DNA from: Eutreptiella sp. 'Long Island Sound 2002'
Taxonomy: Eukaryota; Euglenozoa; Euglenophyceae; Eutreptiales; Eutreptiaceae
Direction of reading: 5' to 3'
Assembly (NCBI GenBank): GCA_964036045.1
Contig: OZ038387.1
Span: 13,950,420 to 14,014,419 of the forward strand
DNA: 64,000 nucleotides
Shown here: one piece after another, positions 20,713-31,699 of the stretch
Layout of the letters: every line of letters begins with the position of its first letter
How positions within the stretch are numbered: the first letter of the stretch is position 1
Notes under the pieces: model-generated
Databases searched by the model: none
The model's input: the letters and a program-made list of their open reading frames with translations, nothing else
What the model was told of the DNA's origin: nothing
Translations under genes and position numbers: made by a program

Positions 20713-21553
20713 TTTTTTTTGGACGGAATCCAGACTTTCATAGAGTACTCAAGACAGTTCTTGGAAACATGGGCGACTCCACAGCATGATACAGTGGATC
20801 CCCGCAATGCGGGCCAACGTGGCAAAGACCCATAAGTCATATGCGTATACCACAGAGCTCTCTAGTGTGGTAGGTGATCACCAGCCCAATAACCTATGAT
20901 ATGAGTAATTGCACAGAATATGTGTCCCTTAACCAGGTTGATGGTGTAGAGGGGAGCCGTGAGCCGTAAGTGTTGGGTACTACAGCGGCGATGGAGGAGA
21001 GCAACATGGAGACTGCCCTGCAGGCGTCGTCACCCCTAATGGTCCTGTAGGATAACAACCACAAGTTTCCGGTGTTGCCTCCCTAGAGCATTGTCCGGAG
21101 GCGGTCGTGTGCCTAGTATGCTCGGCCTAGTGCAACAATGCCGCTTGGGGGGATGTGATACCACCCTATGGTCCGCACGTTCGGACGCCCACAACTGGCC
21201 CATTACGGAGAAGAGCTCAATCCATTGGCAATGTCGCCGGTAGTGTCAGGCAGTGGAGGCCGCCCACGCTGCCGCCCACGCCAGAGGTAGTGCCAATGAC
21301 GGGATTCTTGTGCCAAGGCGTCTAGGCTGTCGTGGTAGGCGTCCATGAGCGAGGCGCGAAGAGCAGTGTGTTGGTACACGAACCAGGGCTGGGCCAAATA
21401 CCGCATCGCCAAGGACGTCTGGGATTCCTCGGAGTCCGTGGTGGTGGGGCACAAGCACCGGTTGAGGTACTTTGCCGCCCATGCTCTGGTATGGTACGAC
21501 TCTGGCCGGTCCCATGTGCATGCCGCTCTACGGTGGGCGGCAGCCTAAGAGGC
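20713..21553 (-). mobile_element. LINE-A copy 3, C-terminus and 3' tail
   Basis: The minus strand ends in poly(A) (T run 20713-20720). Upstream lies the tail shared with the other copies, and then a diverged piece of the LINE-A C-terminus (MRYLAQPWFVYQHTALRASL and QESRHWHYLW at 21454-21203, matching MQYLVQPWFLHQRTILGASL in copy 2). The 5' end is near 21553. It is older than copies 1 and 2 by eye. No target duplication was found. Confidence 0.65.
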
Positions 21554-21824
21554 GTGAGCGTTCCGCCGCATGTTGGCCCGCATGTAGCAGGGTGCGCCCG
21601 TGCGTGTGGTGCAAGGATGGTGGGCACGTCACATGCATGCACTAGACAGCAGTCGGACAAGTAGATCGACCAAGACGGCAGTGCATACACATGTAGCTAG
21701 ATAGCTGAGGAAGGCAGGGTACTTAGGCTCACCATATTGCTGGCACGATTGTCAGGCAAGGTTTGAAATTTGCCGGGCATCTTGCACCCAACGTTGCGGC
21801 CTAGGTGTCCTATTGGGCTGTCCA

Positions 21825-22490
21825 CCGAAATGGCGACCCATATGCCTGGCCTAATGGTCGATTTTGTATGGGCAAATTGCGTGATTCGTTCCAGCCTAAC
21901 TGAGCGGCCAGATCGGCCCCGATGTGCTAGGCTCCCTAACCGCCCAAACGCCGACCTGTTTGTACACGCCAATCCCGGCCCGGACGCCGGCCCATTTGTA
22001 CGGGCAAATTCCGGGGCACCTTGAAACCACCAGGCCGGATCGGCCCCGATATGCCAGGCTCCCTGACCGCCCTAACGCTGACCCGTTTGTATGGGCAAAT
22101 CCCGGCCCGGACGCCGGCTAGTTTGTACTGGCAAATCCCGGGGCACCTTGCAGCCAAACCACCAGGCCGGAGCGGCCCCCATATGCCAGGCTCCCTGACC
22201 GCCCAAACGCTGACCTGTTTGTACGGGCAAATTCCGGCTTGGAGCTAAACCGCCGGGCCGGATCGGCCCCGATATGCTAGGCTCCCTGACCAACCAAACG
22301 CCAACCCGTTTGTGCGGGCAAATCCCGGCCCGGACGCCGGCCCATTTGTACGGGCAAGTCCCGGGGCACCTTGGAGCCGGACTGACCCCGATATGCCACG
22401 CTCCCTGACCGCCCAAACGCCGACCCGTTTGCACAGGCAAATCCCGGCCCAAACGCCGGCCTGTTTGTACGGGCAAATCCCGGGCAACTC
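21825..22490. repeat. Tandem array of about 90-130 bp units
   Basis: The word CGGCCCCGATATGCCAGGCT and its variants recur at about 21914, 22040, 22172, 22264 and 22382. Each is followed by CTCCCTGACCGCCCAAACG and by one or two copies of a shorter piece with GGGCAAATCCCGGCCCGGAC. Unit length varies because the inner piece is present once or twice. Open frames here (VQTGRRPGRDLP types) are repeat by-products. Confidence 0.75.
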
Positions 22491-22499
22491 CTGGCAATA

Positions 22500-23310
22500 T
22501 GCTTGGTCGAAGTGGTCCTCGCCCTCCTTGGCTTGTCCCCACGTATGCCCCCCCCGCCCCACCCCATATGCCGTACTTACCCAACAATATAACCCGATGT
22601 ATTACCCCCAAAATGGTAGCTCTAGCAGGGAACATTCCAAGGTGAGCGGCTCCCAATCCTGAGCGTGCCATGCGAAACTGTCTAGGTACATGTGAAGGTA
22701 GGAAAGCGCAAAAAGGCACTAAATAGCAACATTGGCACCAAGAAAAAGTTTAGGGGGGTTGTTATGAACGTCCATGGGTGCATGGTGTCCATCAAGTGCA
22801 GGAGGGGCATCCTCACCATCCACGGAAGCATGTCGTTCATCAAGTTCCTAGGGGGTGTCCTGACCAGCAGGTCCCGGATGGGGATGGGCTCCGAATGTGG
22901 AACTCGGGGTGGTGCAGTGCAGCGGCATAATGAATCACCGCCTTCCCATTCACCTCATATTGTATGTGTAGGTTTTCACTAGGGCGTTGCGAGGGACCCA
23001 GAATAGCAGCAAGAACCCGCTCATTTGCACCTCTGTGGTTATAGAGAGGGTATGTTTGCCTGGCGCGCACCCGGCGCATGCCGAGCGTGCCCGGCACACC
23101 CAGCATCCAAATAAATGTTCCGGCCATCTATCACAATGCTTTGGGAGAATCCTTGCACTGCGCGCACACTGCGCGCTACTTTTGGACTATGTTCCCCCCG
23201 AAGAGCCCCTAGGCACGCCCCTTGGAAACACCCTTAGAATTAGGCGACCCAAACTGGAATGGAGGGGACCTTATGGGGGACCTTCCCGGTTCTTGTGGCA
23301 TGGTGAAGGA
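22500..23310. other. No gene seen; two GCGCGC-type motifs
   Basis: GC-rich motifs lie at about 23060-23100 (GGCGCGCACCCGGCGCATGC) and 23155-23178. They belong to the family described for 24405-25085 and 32955-32995. Short frames only. Confidence 0.4.
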
Positions 23311-23314
23311 CCAG

Positions 23315-23474
23315 GCGCAATCATCATTCAAACTGCAACAGTTCTTGTGTTCGAGAGGATGTGCTATGGACAATCTAGATGAAGCACAACGTATTCATCC
23401 GTCATAAAACTGCATCCATATCTACAATCAAACTGCAACTATCGTGTGTGTTCACCTGATGACTTATATATCGG
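23315..23474. repeat. 160-bp dispersed repeat R2, copy 2
   Basis: Near-identical partner of 17281-17440. Confidence 0.85.
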
Positions 23475-23837
23475 CATGTGCTGCCTTCATGCAACATACT
23501 GTGTGTCTTACCTCCCACTGCTACCGTGATCAAGCACTCCTTCGGCTCTCAGTTGCTGTGGTAGTCCTATGGTGTGTTCTGCCGTGTGTCTGTGTGTTCC
23601 ATTGCTGTTGTTGTCTCATGGTGCTGTAGTTATTGCATATGGCTGTAGTGCGTAGTTGGTGTGAGGGGGCCGGAGGCCCGGCCTCTGATTTTAAAATTCT
23701 GTTTGGACGCTTCGTTCCTGTGTGTTGTGGGGCAAAAGCAGGGTTTTGCGGCAAGTACCCCAGCGGCAGCGCAGCCGGACCAGGGGCCTTTGGGGGGGAA
23801 CTTGACTGTGTGTTGAGCAGCGAAGATGGAGGGCAAT

Positions 23838-24330
23838 CAGGTGGCGAGTCTCAACTTGGGATGGCAAAGGAGATGGACTCCATCTTGCACTGCCGATTCA
23901 CCACTCTCAACCCATCTTGGTAGTATTCCAAGTGGAGGAGTCCATCTTCAGCCGTCCCAACCACCGTGGCAGGAGGTCGCAGGCCATTGCAGCGGGTGTA
24001 GAACACCCTATCCCCAATACTGAGATCCATGGAGAAAGTGGGCCTGAGAAATGAGGAGGGCAGTATGATGTCCAGTAGCAGGCACCCTCAAAGTGTATCA
24101 CCATATCAATCAACCAAAAAAAAGCGTAGATGTGGTGAAAATGGGGGGGGGGATGTGTGCAAAAAAATAGAAATGGGTGAGACAGGGTGAACATACAAAA
24201 ATGCCAGATCCCCAATGCATCAAAACCTACTACCAAACAACAATGATGCCCAAAGTGCCACAAAGTATGGGTTTCTACTACGGCCAAACGCCCAAATAGT
24301 TGCACTGCACGCGCACTGCGCTTAAGGCAC
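23838..24330 (-). repeat. SH3-like cassette, copy 1
   Basis: The minus strand at about 24070-23838 can be read, with frame changes, as a peptide matching copies 2 and 3 (VFYTRCNG, ATVVG, HLEYYQD, CKMESISFAIP). The part from 24130 to 24330 also matches 33370-33600 and carries the GC-rich motif TTGCACTGCACGCGCACTGC at about 24299-24318. It is a decayed member of a mobile family of unknown class. Confidence 0.5.
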
Positions 24331-24404
24331 CCCCTTTACCTCCAAACACCACTCCCTCCTCTAGCCCACGAACCCTAAGCACAAGCACATTGTATGACTG
24401 TGGG

Positions 24405-25085
24405 GGCATTTTCGCACAGCGCGCGCATAGCGCCAGTTATTACGGTGTCCCAGATCTTAACATCGGCACTAGTGCCGGGTAGGACAGGGCATATCCACAC
24501 AATGTTACCCAAGTGGTCCACGGCCATGGTAATCTTCTACACACAACCCGCATACTTGGGGTTGAATAGTACATCGCAAAGAGCACCACCAATAGAACCG
24601 ATTGGCATGGCATCACTGAAATGGGTCACAAGACACGGGAAATGAAGGGGCGGTGAGTCGGCACCCGGGATGGCAAAGGAGATGGACTTAACTTTGCACT
24701 GCCGATTAACCACCTTCACCGCGTCTCGGAAATACTCCAAGTGGACGAATCCGTCGGGCGCAAACCCCACCACTGTGGCAGGAACTCGCACCCCATTGGA
24801 GCGAGTGTCCATGGTCCATGGTGCATGCAATAGAGGGTCTGAGAAATGAGAACAAAAGATGATGCCCCGCGGCCGACATCCTGAGAATGTATCACCATAT
24901 ACCGGCCTCAGGGTGCCCGTTTGCAACGGTACATACACGCAAGAAGGGGGAGGGTTGATGCTACAAGGATACACAATGGCAATAGTACCCTGCGGCCATC
25001 CTAGACCCAAAAAACTGCCTACCGGTGGTGGAGAATGGCCTACTTTTCGCACAACGCGCGCACAGCGCACGGTACGCCCCCTGTT
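24405..25085 (-). CDS. SH3-like cassette, copy 2, with 185-codon open frame
   Basis: The frame 24537-25094 is open. Residues of about 105-150 read SNGVRVPATVVGFAPDGFVH, LEYFRDAVKVVNRQCKV and SISFAIPGADSPP. The alternating hydrophobic pattern with V-P-A-T-V-V and DGFVHLEY suggests a small five-strand barrel of the SH3/Tudor/KOW kind, as found at the end of integrases or in chromatin readers. GC-rich motifs flank it on both sides (GCACAGCGCGCGCATAGCGC at about 24415 and GCACAACGCGCGCACAGCGC at about 25048). The full protein and element class are unknown. Confidence 0.4.
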
Positions 25086-25583
25086 GGCGATCAATTAAAT
25101 TCCCATTTTTTCGCCCAACAAATGGGACGATCTACCCTTGTAGGCCCCATCATGGCCACTCAAAATCAAAGAATTCCCCTCTTGTGTGTGACACGCCACT
25201 CAATGGCCACACCAAGTTTGGCTGGTTCTCTGGATCCTCCCTGCCCTCAAGACACGGGCACAGTGTCGAACAACCATCTGACGGGCAGGACTGCACACTG
25301 TGGATAAGAGAGGCAGCGATGCCAAACTGGGGTTTCTGGGGAAACCCGGGTTCGTTTTTTTTTTTGGCTGACTCCAGAAGTTCAAAGAATACTCAAGACT
25401 GTGCTTGGGGAGGTGGGCGTCTCCAGCATATGATACAGTGGATCCCCGCAACGCGGGGCACATGGCAAAGACCCGGAGTTCACATGCGTATACCAGAGGG
25501 CTCTCTGATGCGGTAGGCAAAACCACCACGCCACATGGCAAGCCTATAATGCGTAAGATTTAAGGGGGTTAAGACATGCTGGA

Positions 25584-26771
25584 TCACGTGTGTGCCATTC
25601 CCCACAGGTCCTCAAGAGTGACAAGCTTTCGTCGCTTTGCAGGGGCCATGACCGGTGGCGGGCGTTGGCCCAGGATGCCAGGCCTTTTGCGGCACTGACG
25701 TTTGGGCAGAGGCGACTCCACCCGGTGGGCGGCGCGCTCAGATGCCCACAATTGGCTCATCACCGAAAAGAGCTGAATCCTTCGGTTATGCCGCTGGTAG
25801 TGCTGGTCTGCGGAGGTGGTCCAAACTCTAGCACGTCGCAGAAGGGAGTGCCAATGCCGTGATTGCCGCACCACATCATCTAGCACGTCGCGGTATGAAT
25901 CCATAAGTGAGGCCCCGAGAATGGTACGCTGATGCAGAAACCAAGGCTGGACCAGATACTGCATTGCCGAAGCTACCTGCTGTGCCCCTGGGTCTCAGGT
26001 ACTGGGACAGAGGCACTGGTCAAGATATTTCACCGCCCATGACCCGGTATGGTACGACTGCGGCCGGTCCCATGTGCGCACCGCTCTACGGTGGGACGTA
26101 TCTTGAGAGACGCGGCCATCCCGCCGTGATGTTCTCTCCCGGGGCCCTGTGTACCCTACTTGATTGCGGAGGACAGAGTCCCTGGGGTTCGGTTGTATAG
26201 CTCTTGGGCGCAGCTTTGTGTACCATGCCGGCACCGCTGTGGATAGCGTGGGCGACACCTGTGGGTCGCGGGGGGGCATGGTGAGATGGCCGCGCAGTTG
26301 GCATACGCCATGTAGGGCGTGGTACTGGTGCCAGGCCACACGTTCCCTGAGGTCTACCCGCATTGTTCGGGGGATGTGGTCCCATAGGGACTGTGGTATG
26401 CGAAGGCAGGAAACATGGTGTAGGTCCGCCGGCGACGCCCTGTTCCACCATTCCGTTACCATATCTTGCCATGGTCCCCGGGTGCTAAGCCACATGTTGC
26501 GAAATGCGACCTTCCAACGCATGCAGTGGATGAGGTGTTTGTGGACGGTGGTACCGTGATGGAGGGGACATATGGGGCATTTGGGGGTGGTATGGTCCCA
26601 CGGCGCGCCCGTCCCATCCCATCGTACCTGGCCCCAGAGCCATTTGACCCAGAGCATACGTCGGTCCCCGCGCATCGGCAGCCAAGATACCCAGTGCACA
26701 CCATCGAAAGTGACAACTCCCTCCGCTGGAGGATCCATTTGTGCGCCGCAGTGGGGGTGGGCCCGCCGCAC
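25584..26771 (-). pseudogene. LINE-A C-terminus, copy 2
   Basis: Two frames (26771-25995 and 25964-25584) give the knuckle CPICPLHHG...VHKHLIHC near 26540, then LRIPQSLWDHIPRTM, MQYLVQPWFLHQRT and a basic tail with KRQCRKRPG and AKRRKLVTLEDLWG. The natural stop codon is at 25584. This copy gives the best view of the C-terminus, since copy 1 stops about 16 codons earlier. Confidence 0.7.
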
Positions 26772-27415
26772 ATTGCAATATCTTCGGGGCGCCGGGGGTC
26801 GTAATCCGGCACGGGTAGGCGCGTGGCCATCTTGGCGAGCAGGTCTACTTCCCCATTGCGCCGTATTTGTTCACGTTCTTGCACGTTACGGGCCTCCGTC
26901 TCAAGGCGGTGGCTGGGGATCCACTCCGCGGCGACGTGTTTGTGTTGCACCTGGTCGCACACTTTGTGGCTGATGTCGGCGTCGGAACATTCGTGCGTGC
27001 GTCGGCCGTGTGCGCATTTGGTGACGGCCATGTTGTCGATATATTGAGTGTCACCGTCAGATGCGATGGCTGCGCCAATGGCTGCTCCGTACATTTCAGC
27101 CCTGTAGGACTGCTGTGGGCCCGCCACCCGGGCAAGGATGCGAAGAGGCCCTTTTGTCACTGCTGCGCCCGCCGCCTGGTATTCCGAGCCCGCAATCTCA
27201 ACTGTTTGAAGGCTGCCATCGGAGTACAGGGACGTTCCGGTTGGCGGTTGCTGGTTTGAGTAGCACGCTATACCCGCGATGGTGACAGGGCGGTATCCCG
27301 CAGGCACCGTGCCCGCCGAGGGGTCTTCGTGGTACCGGTGTGGGGCAATGTAGTGGCGCGTGTGGAGGGCATCCCTCACCCTGCTCTTTGCGGGCTGACA
27401 GGAGGACGCCGTCAT
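26456..27415 (-). pseudogene. LINE-A RNase H, copy 2
   Basis: Contains SLYSDGSLQ, YRAEMYGAAIGAAIA, QYIDNMAVTK and VAAEWIPSHRLE, followed by NGEVDLLAKMA. This is the D-E-D-H-D series of RNase H1-type domains, complete in this copy. After the domain the frame shifts, so the last 100 codons (GRARRGTIPPP) are out of register. Confidence 0.75.
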
Positions 27416-28334
27416 CGGAGCTTTCGCTATCGATGAGGTTGGCCCCCCCGGCCGGCCGCGGCGGAAGTGCTATGTGAAGTGCGGTGCGAGCACCCAGCTG
27501 GGTGAGTATAGCCAGGTAGTTGCGAATAGGCAACGCTCGGGAGGGCAGGTCTTTGCTAAGGTCGCAGCAAATGGATCCCGGACGTGAGCGTAATGTGTTC
27601 TGTACCATTGTGGTGAAGCGTGCTCTGTGGGCCCAAAACAGTTGGTGTAACCCCATTCCGCCCAGGCGGTGAGGGGAAGTGACATGGAGGACGTCGTATG
27701 ATTTGTGAACGTCCACCTTATTGAGTTCCATGCCCTCCGCCATAAGCACAAACCGCAAGCACATGGAGTCCATGGTTTTGAACATTGAGTCGTTGGGGAG
27801 AAACAAGGTGCGGTACGTCCATCGTGGGATCAGGACGGTGTTCAGCAGCTGCACCCGCTCGAAAGCGTTCAGTGGCAAGTATTGGTATCGCGCCAGATCA
27901 GTTGCGGCCGTCCCCACGAAGTCATCACGTGCCTTTTGTTCCCAGGTCGGATGTGCCAGGAGGTGACCAAGGTAGTGGAAGATAGGGGGCTGCAGCGGCA
28001 ATCGCGCATCGCCCCAAGTGATGGCGTCCCTGGTCCGGGACTCTCTTCGTGCCACACCCCGACGGCGGGAGGGCGGGGCCCAACGGTACACGTGTGTCTT
28101 TGAAGGGTTCGTCTTGAGGCCCAGTATGGCAGACAACTGACTGACGCGCTCCAGGACGTGCTGCATCTCCCGTTGGTTCGGGGAGATGATGGCAATGTCG
28201 TCGACATAGGCCAGTATGGTGCTGTTGGGAAATTCCCTGGTGAGAGTTTGGTGGAAGGCCTCATACACCAGAACAAAAAGGGCTGGGGACAAGGGGCACC
28301 CCTCCTTGATGCCACGTCGCAACGGAAAACGAAC
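27198..28334 (-). pseudogene. LINE-A RT palm and thumb, copy 2 (5'-truncated)
   Basis: The element part of this frame starts RFPLRRGIKEGCPLSPALF (motif B) and contains ILAYVDDIAIISPN (motif C), AILGLKTNPSKTHVYRW (motif D/E region) and the thumb. The open frame runs on past 28334 into flanking DNA as far as 28472, but those codons are not part of the LINE because they lie beyond the target duplication. The catalytic YVDD is intact. Confidence 0.8.
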
Positions 28335-28541
28335 GGGGAAACCCGGGTTCTTTTTTTCGGAGGGGGTGGGGGTCATTGGCAGGGGAGTTCCATTGTCATG
28401 CGGGGCATAGCCTGTGGGGCTAGCAAAAGGGGTTAGCAAAAGGGACTGGAGCCTGCTTTGCATTCTATGCACTTAGCCCTTCCAAAAATATCCTCACATG
28501 GTGCTGGGACGCACAGCATAGAAGGTAAAAAATGGCAGGAA

Positions 28542-28585
28542 AATGCTGAGCATATTGCTCAGGATATTTGGGGATGCTCAGCATT
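28542..28585. repeat. 12-bp perfect inverted repeat
   Basis: AATGCTGAGCAT at 28542-28553 is the reverse complement of ATGCTCAGCATT at 28574-28585, with a 20-nt spacer that itself contains TGCTCA. It could form a stem-loop in DNA or RNA. Confidence 0.7.
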
Positions 28586-28638
28586 CGTGCTCAGCAAATG
28601 GGACTCATATTGCAGGGTTGATCTCGGAAGTCCCAGCC

Positions 28639-28779
28639 AAAATTTCTTCCGAGCTCCCCCGGCACGGTCGGCTGGGAAGCCCATGGAACATTCCTACCGA
28701 TATCGGTTGCGTTTTGGGGGGCCGATCTGGCTGCCAAAACTTCCGAGCATCTTTCCGAGGGATTTCAAAAACTTCCAGG
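28639..28779. repeat. 141-bp dispersed repeat R3, copy 1
   Basis: Near-identical to 31552-31692, same orientation, beginning AAAATTTCTTCCGAGCTCCC. Differences appear only in the last 30 bp. Confidence 0.85.
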
Positions 28780-28930
28780 CATTTTTCCATCGGTTTTTTG
28801 TATAATGAACTACACCGTTCTTGGTTCCCAAATCCCACACCTCAGCAAAGAAACACACAAAAAGGCAAGCATGACGGTTCACTTAACACCTACCGGAATC
28901 CACTGAGATTAGACACCCTGCCCCATTGTT

Positions 28931-29693
28931 AGAGGGTGGGGGAGGGTGGGGGAGGGTTGGGAGAGGGTTGGGAGAGAGTGGGAGAGGGTTGGGAGAGGGT
29001 GGGAGAGGGTTGGGAGACGGTTGAGAGAGGGTTGGGAGAGGGTGGGAGACGGTTGGGAGAGGGTTGGGAGAGGGTGGGAGAGGGTTGGGAGAGGGTGGGA
29101 GAGGGTTGGGAGAGGGTGGGAGAGGGTTGGGAGAGGGTGGGAGAGGGTTGGGAGAGGGTGGGAGAGGGTTGGGAGAGGGTGGGAGAGGGTTGGGAGAGGG
29201 TGGGAGAGAGTAGGGGAGGGTTGGGAGAGGGTTGGGAGAGAGTGGGAGAGGGTTGGGAGAGGGTGGGAGAGGGTTGGGAGACGGTTGAGAGAGGGTTGGA
29301 AGAGGGTGGGAGAGGGTTTAGAGAGGGTTGGGAGAGGCTAGGAGAGGGTTGGGAGAGGGTGGGAGAGGGTTGGGAGAGGGTGGGAGAGGGTTGGGAGAGG
29401 GTGGGAGAGAGTGGGAGAGGGTTGGGAGGGGGTGGGAGAGGGTTGGGAGACGGTTGAGAGAGGGTTGGAAGAGGGCGGGAGAGGGTTGGGAGAGAGTTGG
29501 GAGAGGCTGGGAGAGGGTTGGGAGAGGGTGGGAGAGGGTTGGGAGAGGGTGGGAGAGGGTTGGGAGAGGGTGGGAGAGGGTTGGGTGAGGGTGGGAGAGG
29601 GTTGGGAGAGGGTGGGAGAGAGTGGGAGAGGGTTGGGAGGGGGTGGGAGAGGGTTGGGAGGGGGTGGGAGAGGGTTGGCAGAGCGTTAGGAGA
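28931..29693. repeat. G-rich 21-bp minisatellite
   Basis: Repeats of GGGAGAGGGT and TGGGAGAGGGT alternate to give a 21-bp higher unit, about 36 units in all, with internal duplicated blocks (GGTTGGGAGACGGTTGAGAG recurs). The array is purine on the plus strand, so triplex or quadruplex structures are possible. Translated frames such as GEGWERV are by-products. Confidence 0.9.
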
Positions 29694-30256
29694 GAGCCCC
29701 TGGTTGTAAAAAACTGAAACAGTGGGCCCCTATAGAGGGGCGGATAGTCGAGCTCACTTTGGAGCCTTCTAATTCTGTGATGGTGTGGTAAAATTCCACA
29801 AAACAAAATTGTGGTGAAAGCTGGTGGTTGGGGCTTTACATAGAGCCCCTAGTTGTAAAAATCTGAAACAGTGGGCCCCTGTAGGGGGGCGGATAGTCGA
29901 GCTCACTTTGGAGCCTTCTAAAAATGTGATGGTGTGGTAAAATTCCACAAAACAAAGTTGTGGTGAAAGCTGGTGATTGGGGCTTTACATAGAGCCCCTA
30001 GTTGTAAAAATCTGAAACAGTGGGCCCCTGTAGCGGGGCGGATAGTCGAGCTCACTTTGGAGCCTTCTAATTCTGTGATGGTGTGGTAAAATTCCACAAA
30101 ACAAAGTTGTGGTGAAAGCTGGTGGTTGGGGCTTTACATAGAGCCCCTAGTTGTAAAAATCTGAAACAGTGGGCCCCTGTAGGGGGGCGGATAGTCGAGC
30201 TCACTTTGGAGCCTTCTAATTCTGTGAGCGTGTGGTAAAATTCCACAAAACAAATG
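29694..30256. repeat. 149-bp tandem satellite, four copies
   Basis: GAGCCCCTAGTTGTAAAAAT or a variant starts units at 29694, 29843, 29992 and 30141, each exactly 149 bp apart; the last is cut at about 30256. Units are over 95 percent alike, so the array is recent. It begins exactly where the G-rich minisatellite ends. Confidence 0.9.
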
Positions 30257-30670
30257 GAAATGGGGTGGGGTGGGGTGGGGTGGGGTTGGGGGGGGGGGGC
30301 ACGTACCATCATTGAAGGGGTTGCAAGCACTGGTTTGGTTTCAGGCGCTAGGGTCGAGACCACAACCCACTTCTACACCTCAAGGGTGTGGTGACAATGG
30401 GACAAGTCTGATATTGGGGGGGACACGGGGGGGGGGGGGGTAGAAAGGGTGTTGGGGTGGGGGGGGGGGGGGGGGGCATGAGGCAACGGAAACTGGGTTC
30501 GCATACGCCCCCGTGTCACAGGCGCATGGTCATAACCACATTGGGGTGGGGGGTGGGGGGGGGGGGTGATGGTCCATAAAAGTCTGATGTCTGATGTCTG
30601 ATAGCCGACTAGGTCGCTATACACAATCCTGGGGCGGAGCACAAGTCTGATATTGGAGGGGGGGGGGGGC
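30257..30670. repeat. G-run-rich low-complexity stretch
   Basis: Contains GGGGT repeats (30258-30285) and several G runs of 10-17 bases (about 30286-30299, 30430-30440, 30461-30477, 30557-30566 and 30657-30669). Many quadruplex-forming arrangements are possible on the plus strand. No gene. Confidence 0.8.
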
Positions 30671-31264
30671 AAAATCCATGCACCTGTCCAAAAGGTTCCC
30701 GCCCACCTCCCATCACACCATTATGCCTGGAACTCATCATTTCAGATTGGGACAACGACATAGGTTCATTTGCCACCCTAGAGGGCACAACATCACGTCT
30801 CAGCGTCCTGAACCTGTTTCTTTCACCCCACGGGATGTGTTTACACTGGATTACCTTCCACGGGTAGTTAAGCCAGCACAACGCTGAGACCAGCCTGCTA
30901 CAACATACCTGGTACAGATGTGGGTGGCTGGAGATCCTGATATAGCGAATGAATTCACCTCTGACCTATGCCACTCGGATGTGCCTGGGCACATTGGAAT
31001 CCCAGGGGATGTACTGACACGCATGCGTGTCCTTCAAGTGCACACAGGTGATTAGAGGGTTGAGTGACATGAGTTGAGATCCACAAAGTGTGCACTTGTC
31101 ATTGGCTGACTACCAGACATGTCTATTGCAGGTGACAAAAATGTTCTGGGCACAAGAAGGGAATACAATAGTGAGTCTACTCAAAGGGGCCAAGGTGAAA
31201 AAGCGACACACACGCAAAAAGAAAACCACAAAAGCAGGCACAAAGCTTCACAAGACACAAAGGG
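30671..31264. other. No gene seen
   Basis: Short frames only, one with a lysine-rich run (31090-31311, KKRHTRKKKTTK). Nothing recognised. Confidence 0.4.
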
Positions 31265-31515
31265 CAAACAGTCATAAGCTTGAGTACAGTGTTCTCCATG
31301 CAAGTTTGTAGGCAAAGCAGGCACCAAGGATCAAACTGCAATTGCACATGTCAAAACCAAAAGTGCAAATTCATAAAGGAGCTCAAAGGGGAAGCAGTCA
31401 TAAGCTTGAGCACAGTGTTCTCCATGCAATTTTGTAGGCAAAGCAAACAAAGGGTAGACAAACATTAGCTTCAACGTACTGTTCTCCATGGCATCTTGCA
31501 GGCAAGGTAGGCACC
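31265..31515. repeat. Three diverged copies of a 60-70 bp word
   Basis: AAGCTTGAGTACAGTGTTCTCCATGC and its variants occur at about 31276, 31403 and 31467, each followed by TTTGTAGGCAAAGCA or similar. Spacing is uneven (about 127 and 64 bp). Confidence 0.6.
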
Positions 31516-31551
31516 AAGCATGCAACCAAAGTTCCACTACGTTCAGGCTAA

Positions 31552-31692
31552 AAAATTTCTTCCGAGCTCCCCCGGCACGGTCGGCTGGGAAGCCCATGGA
31601 ACATTCCTACCGATATCGGTTGCGTTTTGGGGGGCCGATCTGGCTGCCAAAACTTCCGAGCATCTTTCCAAGGGTTTTCGAAAACTTCCAAG
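31552..31692. repeat. 141-bp dispersed repeat R3, copy 2
   Basis: Near-identical partner of 28639-28779. Confidence 0.85.
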
Positions 31693-31699
31693 CGACGGA

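Larger units (their letters stand above)
25338..28350 (-). mobile_element. LINE-A copy 2, 5'-truncated, with 16-bp target duplication
   Basis: GGGGAAACCCGGGTTC occurs at 25338-25353 and 28335-28350, perfectly conserved. Between them, on the minus strand, lie part of the RT palm, thumb, RNase H, the CCHC-like C-terminus, a 3' UTR of about 220 bp and a poly(A) tail (T run 25355-25365). Truncation falls just before RT motif B. The sequence is nearly the same as copy 1 over the shared 3 kb. A frameshift near 27385 and another near 26760 break the reading frame. Truncation, tail and duplication are the classic marks of target-primed reverse transcription. Confidence 0.9.

Noticed and set aside
21936-22719. 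Minus-strand Arg/Gly-rich protein of 215 codons
   Set aside because: It follows the tandem repeat units and has no unique part.
28931-29709. Long GEGWERV-repeat proteins on the plus strand and SHPLPT-repeat proteins on the minus strand
   Set aside because: They are open only because the 21-bp unit is a multiple of three; there is no flanking coding signal.
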